This document shows, one piece after another, positions 23,620 to 27,835 of a stretch of DNA of 27,835 nucleotides. The position numbers were made by a program, and so were the translations under genes. Origin of the DNA: SYIM01 sp964581825 (lineage in GTDB: Bacteria; Pseudomonadota; Gammaproteobacteria; Burkholderiales; Burkholderiaceae_E); the NCBI GenBank assembly GCA_964581825.1, contig CAZORB010000044.1, forward strand, positions 1 to 27,835, read 5' to 3'. Numbering within the stretch: position 1 is the stretch's first letter; the number at the start of each line of letters is the position of its first letter. The notes under the pieces were generated by a model. The model ran no database searches. It was given only the letters and a program-made list of their open reading frames with translations, and had not been told where the DNA came from.

Positions 23620-23679
23620 GGTGGAGTCCTTTTAGAGGGAGGGAGAGGTGTGTTGTGGTTGGAAGCGCAATCGCGCGAA

Positions 23680-24174
23680 TCAGGCGGCTTTCGGCAGTTC
23701 ACGTGCGACATCAAGCGCGCGCTGATAGCGCGCCGCATGGCGTTTTTCAACGTCTGCAAGCGCCTGGAAGCGGCGGGCCGCCCGATTCAGCGTTTGGGCA
23801 AATCGCTCGGCGTGCTCGCGCGATTCGGCAATCTGTTCGTCGATCTCGGCGATCGCCGCCTGGGCGCCCTCAGCAATCGCGGTTTCGCGAAACTTCGGAT
23901 ACATCTCGGTGTATTCGTAGGTTTCGCCGGCGATTGCGATTTCCAGCGCGCGCGCAGGGCTCATCTGGTCGCGCGGATAGAGCAGATCGAGGTGGCCGAA
24001 TGCGTGCATGACCTCCTGGTCGGCGGTCTCCTCAAACACGCGAGCGGTCTGCTCGTCGCCGGCTGCGCGGGCCAACCGGGCGAAGTAGCGATACTTGATA
24101 TGCGCCATCGATTCGCCGGCAAATGCGGCTTCAAGATTGGCGAGAGTCTTAATTTCAGGGCGCTGCGCTGACAT
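23680..24174 (-). CDS. Rubrerythrin (ferritin-like domain only)
   Basis: A 164-residue di-iron protein expected to reduce hydrogen peroxide in the cytoplasm. It is a four-helix ferritin-like bundle: TLANLEAAFAGESMAHIKY with Glu21, EETADQEVMHAFGH with Glu54 and His57 (ExxH), GETYEYTEMYPKFRETAIAE with Glu84 and Glu87, and ADVEKRHAARYQ with Glu143 and His146. Classical rubrerythrin has a C-terminal rubredoxin domain; here the protein stops after the bundle and rubredoxin is a separate downstream gene. ATG 24174 is preceded by AAAGGACG. An in-frame ATG at 24222 would lie in the hairpin leader and is less likely. It is the first gene of the rubrerythrin-rubredoxin-reductase unit. Confidence 0.94.
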   Translation of the reverse strand: MSAQRPEIKTLANLEAAFAGESMAHIKYRYFARLARAAGDEQTARVFEETADQEVMHAFGHLDLLYPRDQMSPARALEIAIAGETYEYTEMYPKFRETAIAEGAQAAIAEIDEQIAESREHAERFAQTLNRAARRFQALADVEKRHAARYQRALDVARELPKAA

Positions 24175-24195
24175 GGTCGTCCTTTCGTTCGTGAA

Positions 24196-24220
24196 GCCAG
24201 GCAACCGTGTGCTGCCTGGC
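24196..24220 (-). repeat. Inverted repeat in the rubrerythrin leader
   Basis: A perfect 8-bp inverted repeat, GCCAGGCA and TGCCTGGC, with a 9-nt loop. It lies 22-46 nt upstream of the rubrerythrin ATG and below the putative -35. In RNA it would form a 5' leader hairpin; as DNA it could be an operator. Confidence 0.5.
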
Positions 24221-24244
24221 ATGAACGAGATGATGCGGACGCCC

Positions 24245-24274
24245 TGTCAATAAATCCAATTTATTGTTTGGATT
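24245..24274 (-). promoter_or_regulatory. Putative -35 element and palindromic operator of the rubrerythrin unit
   Basis: On the minus strand a consensus TTGACA (24245-24250) lies just downstream of a perfect dyad, AATCCAA (24253-24259) and TTGGATT (24268-24274) with an 8-nt spacer. No good -10 follows at 16-18 nt; GTTCAT is the best, with 3 of 6 matches. A dyad abutting a -35 with a weak -10 suggests a regulated promoter, possibly bound by the nearby Rrf2 protein. The dyad has the AT-CC...GG-AT style of Rrf2/IscR sites but not the exact IscR spacing. Confidence 0.4.
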
Positions 24275-24302
24275 GTTCCGATAGTTTTTCTAGGGTGGTT
24301 GG

Positions 24303-24908
24303 TTAACCAAACGGCCGAACACCAATCAGGCTTGCATGGAGAAACATCGCAAAAGCCCAGTAGGCCACGAGGCCTATGACCAGTACTGCTGCGTCGGCCA
24401 GCCGCGAGGTGGCTGCGGGTGCCACCGCACCCGTGGTGGCAGCGGAATGTTCGAGCGCAGCGGCGTCTCGCCTGCGCGCAGCACGAAAGGACAGTACCGC
24501 CCAGATCAATACCGCGCCAAATAGCACCGCGTCAGCCAGCGTGTGGTTAGCGATCAGGTGCGCGAATGCCCAGAGTTTCACGCCCAGCACCATCGGGTGC
24601 TTCAGGCGAGCTCGGATGATGTTGCGAGGCACATAGGCGGCTGTTACCAGTACAAAGGAAAACAGCATGAGGAGGGCCGCGACGTGGCGCCCACCCGTCC
24701 AGGCGGGCCAGAGAATCACTGGATTCGTGCGGGCGTCGGCGTAGCCCTGAACGATCAGCACCAGACCCGCGAGCGATACGAGGGAGATCAGGCCCTTGTA
24801 GGCGAGTGGACCCCAGGATGCGATGAGACGCCCGCGTGCCGATTCAAAGGCAATGCGACTCGAGTGAGCCCCGATAAACAGAATCAGGCCGGCTATCAGC
24901 AGGAACAT
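24303..24908 (-). CDS. NnrU family integral membrane protein
   Basis: A 201-residue inner-membrane protein of the NnrU family, first named from denitrification clusters where it is linked to nitric oxide reductase expression. The molecular function is not firmly established, and a relation to methyltransferase-like membrane proteins has been noted. Helices are apparent at about 1-16, 37-55, 73-93, 110-140 and 172-195. Conserved-looking signatures are GAHSSRIA near the start, YVPRNIIRARLKHPMVLGVK and LWAFAHLIANHTLADAVLFG. The ATG at 24908 has AGGGGA upstream. It lies between the Rrf2 gene and the rubrerythrin unit, separated from both by regulatory-looking gaps. No nitrite or nitric oxide reductase gene is in the window. 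Confidence 0.88.
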   Translation of the reverse strand: MFLLIAGLILFIGAHSSRIAFESARGRLIASWGPLAYKGLISLVSLAGLVLIVQGYADARTNPVILWPAWTGGRHVAALLMLFSFVLVTAAYVPRNIIRARLKHPMVLGVKLWAFAHLIANHTLADAVLFGAVLIWAVLSFRAARRRDAAALEHSAATTGAVAPAATSRLADAAVLVIGLVAYWAFAMFLHASLIGVRPFG

Positions 24909-24986
24909 GCGATCCCCTCAGGTTCTGGCCGACAGGTGGTCGGTCACTGAACCCGAGCATACCTGGATGCAACGTCGATCCAGTGC

Positions 24987-25013
24987 GAGCGGGGCTCTGC
25001 TAGAACCCCGCTC
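24987..25013 (-). terminator. Strong hairpin after the Rrf2 gene
   Basis: GAGCGGGG and CCCCGCTC form an 8-bp stem, continued after one C/A mismatch by TCT/AGA around a GCT loop. It starts 8 nt past the Rrf2 stop and lies before NnrU, so it probably ends or attenuates the Rrf2 message. No T-run follows, so it is not a textbook intrinsic terminator. Confidence 0.5.
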
Positions 25014-25020
25014 CACACCC

Positions 25021-25458
25021 TCAACCGACCTGAGCGATGGATTCGCTATCGGAGACGGACCGCCGCGAGCGGGCCGCGTCGATCAGTTGCTGTAAAGACA
25101 CCGTGTCGAGGTAGTCCATTGCCTGTGACCGAAGCTGCTCCCACACCTGTCCGCCAGGCGCGTTGAGCGCGGCCTCGCGCTCTGCTGCGCTTTGCGCATC
25201 GAGCTGATCTACGCAATAGACGATGTCGCCTACGCTGATGTCGCGAGCGGCGCGCGCCAGCACATAACCGCCACCCGGGCCGCGGAAACCCTCGACAAGC
25301 TCGTGGCGCCGCAACAGCGCAAACAGGTGTTCGAGGTGCGAGAGCGATACATCGAGCCGCGTGGCGATATCGGCGAGCCGCGCCGGGTTGCTAGCCCGGT
25401 GCATCCCAAGCTCGACCAACGCTGCGGTGGCAATCCGGGCCTTCGTCGAAACTTTCAT
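25021..25458 (-). CDS. Rrf2-family (IscR-like) transcription regulator lacking the Fe-S cysteines
   Basis: A 145-residue winged-helix regulator. The DNA-binding half is close to IscR: RLADIATRLDVSLSHLEHLF (28-47), then LVEGFRGPGGGYVLARAA (54-71), where RGPGGGY forms the wing, and DISVGDIVYCVDQL (73-86). In IscR and NsrR three cysteines in the next loop bind an Fe-S cluster. Here that loop (AQSAAEREAALNAPGGQVW) has none, and Cys82 is the only cysteine. It is thus a cluster-free Rrf2 protein, or one sensing by another route. The ATG at 25456-25458 lies in a nested hairpin with its Shine-Dalgarno GAGG in the loop. It diverges from nhaR, and the redox genes lie downstream, so they are candidate targets. 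Confidence 0.9.
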   Translation of the reverse strand: MKVSTKARIATAALVELGMHRASNPARLADIATRLDVSLSHLEHLFALLRRHELVEGFRGPGGGYVLARAARDISVGDIVYCVDQLDAQSAAEREAALNAPGGQVWEQLRSQAMDYLDTVSLQQLIDAARSRRSVSDSESIAQVG

Positions 25459-25483
25459 CGAAACCTCGTTTCAGAAAAAGTTT
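25449..25483 (-). promoter_or_regulatory. Nested inverted repeat around the Rrf2 start codon and Shine-Dalgarno
   Basis: Outer arms AAACTTT (25449-25455) and AAAGTTT (25477-25483) pair over 7 bp. Inner arms GAAAC (25460-25464) and GTTTC (25468-25472) pair over 5 bp with a 3-nt loop, and the internal loop is a symmetric 4 x 4. On the mRNA, GAGG sits in and beside the apical loop and the AUG in the internal loop. The structure could control translation, or act in DNA as an autoregulatory operator. Confidence 0.5.
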
Positions 25484-25497
25484 AGGAAGTGACAGGC

Positions 25498-25558
25498 TAC
25501 CGATCGGGGAATTTTCGGTATATTCGTTTGTTCCTGCATTTCATATCGGTTTTTCCGA
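25498..25558. promoter_or_regulatory. Dyad-rich control region between the Rrf2 and nhaR genes
   Basis: The 100-nt divergent gap holds TACCGA (25498-25503), 11 nt, then TCGGTA (25515-25520), a perfect dyad. TCGG (25546-25549) and CCGA (25555-25558) form a second smaller one that abuts the nhaR ATG. TATATT (25519-25524) could be a -10 for nhaR, but no -35 is at the right distance. The dyads may bind NhaR or the Rrf2 protein. Confidence 0.4.
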
Positions 25559-26512
25559 ATGATTAACTATAAGCATCTGCAGTACTTCTGGCGCGTCGCG
25601 CGCGCTGGCGGCCTCGCGCGGGCCAGCGACGAAGCCCACGTCACGCCTCAAACCATCAGCGAACAGCTGCATGAACTTGAGGCTGCACTCGGTGCGCGTC
25701 TGTTCGAGCGGCGCGGCAGGCGGCTCGAGCTCACTGAGTCGGGCCAGGTAGCCTTCGATTACGCCGAGCGCATCTTTGCGCTGGGCGCCGAGGCGGAAGC
25801 GGTGCTTCGGGGGAGCGCCGATTCTCAGTCAGTTCACTTTCGGGTGGGCGTGGCCGACGTGGTTCCCAAGGCGGTTGCTCATCGCCTGATCGAACCGGCC
25901 ATGCACATCGGGCGGCCTGTCCACCTCACCGCTCGCGAGTGGAAACTCGATGGCTTGCTCGCCGAGCTGTCGGTGCACCGCCTGGATATGGTGATCGCTG
26001 ACTCGCCGACACCGCCTGGAACCGGTGTGCGCGCCTTTAACCATCGACTGGGCGAAACCGGCCTTTGCTTCTTTGCCGCGCGCCAGGTGGTGGATCGGCT
26101 AAGTGGCGAGTTCCCTGCCAACCTGCACCGGATGCCCATGCTGATGCCCGGGCAGGACACCGCGCTCTACGGGCGTCTGGTGCGCTGGTTTGAGCGTCAC
26201 CACATTGCGCCCGACCTGGTTGCCGAATTCGACGACGCGGCCTTGATGAAGGCCTTCGGGCGCGCCGGGCTCGGGATCTTTACTTCACCGGCTGCGCTCG
26301 CCGACGAGATCGCAGAGCAGTACGCAGTCATTTTGATTGGTACGACGGATGAGGTTCGGCAGGAGTTCTATGCAATTTCTGTGCAGCGCCGAACCACACA
26401 TCCCTGTGTGCGCGCGATCTACGACCATGCGGGAACCTCGCTTCCCGCGCTCACCCCGGATGTGATCAGCCCTCGGGCGAGCCGGAAAGTTCAGCGAGCG
26501 TTGCGTCGATGA
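25559..26512 (+). CDS. nhaR: LysR-family regulator NhaR
   Basis: A 317-residue LysR-type transcription regulator. E. coli NhaR activates the sodium/proton antiporter gene nhaA in response to Na+. The N-terminal winged helix (about 3-62) reads INYKHLQYFWRVARAGGLAR, then PQTISEQLHELEAALGARLF, and matches NhaR in its YFW and PQTI features rather than generic LysR proteins. The effector domain keeps NhaR-like blocks: FRVGVADVVPKAVAHRLI, HRLDMVIADSPTP and VAEFDDAALMKAFGRAGLGI. No nhaA antiporter gene is in the window, so its target lies elsewhere or differs. The start is ATG at 25559. The last 47 nt overlap the convergent nudC gene. Confidence 0.92.
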   Translation: MINYKHLQYFWRVARAGGLARASDEAHVTPQTISEQLHELEAALGARLFERRGRRLELTESGQVAFDYAERIFALGAEAEAVLRGSADSQSVHFRVGVADVVPKAVAHRLIEPAMHIGRPVHLTAREWKLDGLLAELSVHRLDMVIADSPTPPGTGVRAFNHRLGETGLCFFAARQVVDRLSGEFPANLHRMPMLMPGQDTALYGRLVRWFERHHIAPDLVAEFDDAALMKAFGRAGLGIFTSPAALADEIAEQYAVILIGTTDEVRQEFYAISVQRRTTHPCVRAIYDHAGTSLPALTPDVISPRASRKVQRALRR

Positions 26513-27308
26513 GGGCACGTGCAATGCTCAGTCGCGGCGGTATGTTGGGGAGCGCTTCGGGTTCGAACCATTGCGCATCGGCCAACTCGTTCGGATCGAC
26601 GCGGATATCGCCCGAGGCCCATTCGGCACGAAATGCAATCATCAGCGAGTGCGGAAAGGGCCAGCTTTGACTGCCGAAGTAGCGCAGGTCACGAATCTCT
26701 AGCCCCACCTCTTCGCGAACCTCACGCACGACCGCCTGCTCGATGGTTTCGCCTGCCTCAACAAAGCCCGCCAGTGCGCTGTAGCGACCGGCAGGAAAAT
26801 GCAGACCCCGTCCAAGCAGCATTTCTCTGCCGCGCGTCACCATCACCATCATGGCAGGCGCAATGCGAGGATAGGTGGCCAGCGAACAGCCTGAACACCG
26901 GCGCGCCCGCTCTCCGGGCAGCAGCTCAGTCGGCCCACCACAAGCACCACAAAAGCGATGTGTGCGGTCCCACTCGAGGAGCTGGATGGCCCGCATCGCA
27001 ATCGACAGGTCGACGTCATTTAGCTCGCCAAACCACTGTCGCAGCCCCGCGGCCCTCAGCCCAGGAGGCAGCTGTTCACGCGCGCCCGTCCGATCGATGG
27101 CCACTGCCACATGATCGCGGCCAAGGTGTCGACCGACCGCATGAACACGGTCTGCCGCAAAGCCAAGCTCGCGGTAGTGCCGCCATGCCATGGCTTGGGG
27201 TGAGGCGTCGGCGAGAATTAAAGCGTCTCCGGCAAACACATACGCGATCGCGTCGTCGTGTAGCGCAAGCTCAATCGATGGCTCAAAGTCGTCCGGCGAT
27301 CGGATCAT
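26466..27308 (-). CDS. nudC: NAD+/NADH pyrophosphatase and RNA-decapping Nudix hydrolase NudC
   Basis: A 280-residue Nudix hydrolase that cleaves NADH to NMNH and AMP and removes NAD caps from RNA. A four-cysteine zinc ribbon precedes the catalytic domain: FCGACGG (Cys120, Cys123) and RRCSGCSLATYPR (Cys138, Cys141). The Nudix box runs 181-203, GFVEAGETIEQAVV then REVREEVGL, with the REVREE metal-binding glutamates. SQSWPFPHSLM (213-223) is the NudC-specific motif. The length is slightly above that of E. coli NudC because of an N-terminal domain of about 110 residues. The ATG at 27306-27308 overlaps the prfC stop as ATGA, so the two are translationally coupled. The 3' end overlaps nhaR by 47 nt on the opposite strand. 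Confidence 0.95.
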   Translation of the reverse strand: MIRSPDDFEPSIELALHDDAIAYVFAGDALILADASPQAMAWRHYRELGFAADRVHAVGRHLGRDHVAVAIDRTGAREQLPPGLRAAGLRQWFGELNDVDLSIAMRAIQLLEWDRTHRFCGACGGPTELLPGERARRCSGCSLATYPRIAPAMMVMVTRGREMLLGRGLHFPAGRYSALAGFVEAGETIEQAVVREVREEVGLEIRDLRYFGSQSWPFPHSLMIAFRAEWASGDIRVDPNELADAQWFEPEALPNIPPRLSIARALIDATLAELSGSPEG

Positions 27309-27835
27309 CCCAAGACCTCCCCGTGTTCGCGGGTGGATAAAAATCGAACCCCGGGCCATGCTTCCATCGTGACCTGAAGGTTGTACTTGTTAGGGGCCAG
27401 ATACACCGGATTGCCATCGACGTCATGCGCCAATCGTACGACCTGTTCTCGCTCGAATTTTTTGCGCGCGGCATCATCCGGGTACACGAGCCAACGCGCC
27501 AAGTGCACGTCACTGGCATCGTATACGGCATCCACCTGATACTCGGTTTGCAGCCGGTGGGCAACGATTTCAAATTGCAGCGGCCCCACCGCACCGAGCA
27601 GGGTATGCCCCAGCGCATTCTCAAAGACCTGAATTGCGCCCTCTTCGCCGAGCTCTTTCAATCCTTTTGACAGCTGCTTCGATTTGAACGGATCGCGGGC
27701 TCGTGCCATGCGAAAGAGCTCTGGCGCAAAGTACGGAATTCCGAGAAACGCGAGCTTTTCGCCTTCGGTGATCGTGTCCCCGATCTGAAGCTGCCCATGA
27801 TTGTGCAGACCGATGATGTCGCCAGCGACCGCCTC
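27305..27835 (-). CDS. prfC: Peptide chain release factor 3 (C-terminal part), partial
   Basis: The last 177 residues of RF3, the translational GTPase that recycles RF1 and RF2 from the ribosome after termination. The GTPase domain lies beyond the window. The visible part begins EAVAGDIIGLHNHGQLQIGD in domain II and continues with KLAFLGIPYFAPELFRMARA and SKQLSKGLKELGEEGAIQVF. Domain III blocks LLGAVGPLQFEIVAHRLQTE and YLAPNKYNLQVTMEAWPG and the terminal STREHGEV follow, all as in bacterial RF3. The frame is open to the last base of the window, so the shorter ATG-initiated reading from 27709 is only an internal Met. Its TGA overlaps the nudC ATG by 4 nt. Confidence 0.95.
   Translation of the reverse strand, partial: EAVAGDIIGLHNHGQLQIGDTITEGEKLAFLGIPYFAPELFRMARARDPFKSKQLSKGLKELGEEGAIQVFENALGHTLLGAVGPLQFEIVAHRLQTEYQVDAVYDASDVHLARWLVYPDDAARKKFEREQVVRLAHDVDGNPVYLAPNKYNLQVTMEAWPGVRFLSTREHGEVLG

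Noticed and set aside
24299..24310. TTGGTTAACCAA, a perfect 12-bp palindrome over the NnrU stop codon.
   Set aside because: Palindromes of this size are expected several times by chance here, and the position within a stop codon does not suggest an operator.
27305..27709. Separate 134-residue protein starting at ATG 27709.
   Set aside because: The same frame is open to the window edge and the upstream residues match RF3, so the ATG is an internal methionine of prfC.

Overview
The window is one piece of a GC-rich (by eye well above 60%) proteobacterial chromosome, most likely from the Burkholderiales/Betaproteobacteria. The best evidence is the block def-fmt-rsmB-DUF4390-NtrY-like kinase-response regulator-trkA-trkH, which I know as a conserved order in that group, together with dprA next to a DNA topoisomerase III gene. 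A run of exactly 100 N inside dprA shows that this is a scaffold of a draft or metagenome-derived assembly. I see no tRNA, rRNA, CRISPR array, insertion sequence, prophage gene or attachment site. Coding density is very high: no gene-free stretch exceeds about 150 bases, and many neighbours overlap by 4 nt or more.

Layout. 1-827 (-): 5' part of metH, running off the left edge. 946-3617 (+): a tight four-gene unit (FAH-family hydrolase, Ldh2-type dehydrogenase, 4-hydroxybenzoyl-CoA-type thioesterase, unrecognised small protein) that looks like catabolism of organic or aromatic acids. 3750-4562 (+): VOC protein and rhodanese. 4594-14912 (-): one long leftward run, in transcription order def, fmt, rsmB, DUF4390, NtrY-like kinase, NtrX-like regulator without its AAA+ domain, trkA, trkH and a degenerate COG0523 protein. 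It combines formyl-methionine handling, 16S rRNA methylation, a membrane-signalling pair and potassium uptake. 15061-18915 (+): dprA (interrupted by the N run) and topB. 19031-21155: ChaC-like cyclotransferase (+), convergent with PhzF and HNH genes (-). 21230-22201 (+): PLP-dependent serine/threonine dehydratase family.

22217-25458 (-): a redox-stress block of rubrerythrin, rubredoxin and a rubredoxin-reductase-like flavoprotein (a complete NAD(P)H-to-peroxide electron chain), then upstream NnrU and an IscR-like Rrf2 regulator that lacks the Fe-S cysteines. 25559-26512 (+): nhaR, divergent from the Rrf2 gene. 26466-27835 (-): nudC and the 3' part of prfC, which runs off the right edge.

Points that deserve a second look: fmt seems to start at a CTG codon; the COG0523 protein has lost most GTPase motifs but keeps its CxCC motif; the Rrf2 start codon and Shine-Dalgarno lie in a symmetric nested hairpin; the NtrX-like regulator has lost its sigma-54 ATPase domain; and the N run in dprA is too short and out of frame. 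I did not find a clearly new multi-gene system. The nearest candidates are the unknown protein at 3213-3617 with its neighbours and the Rrf2-controlled redox block.
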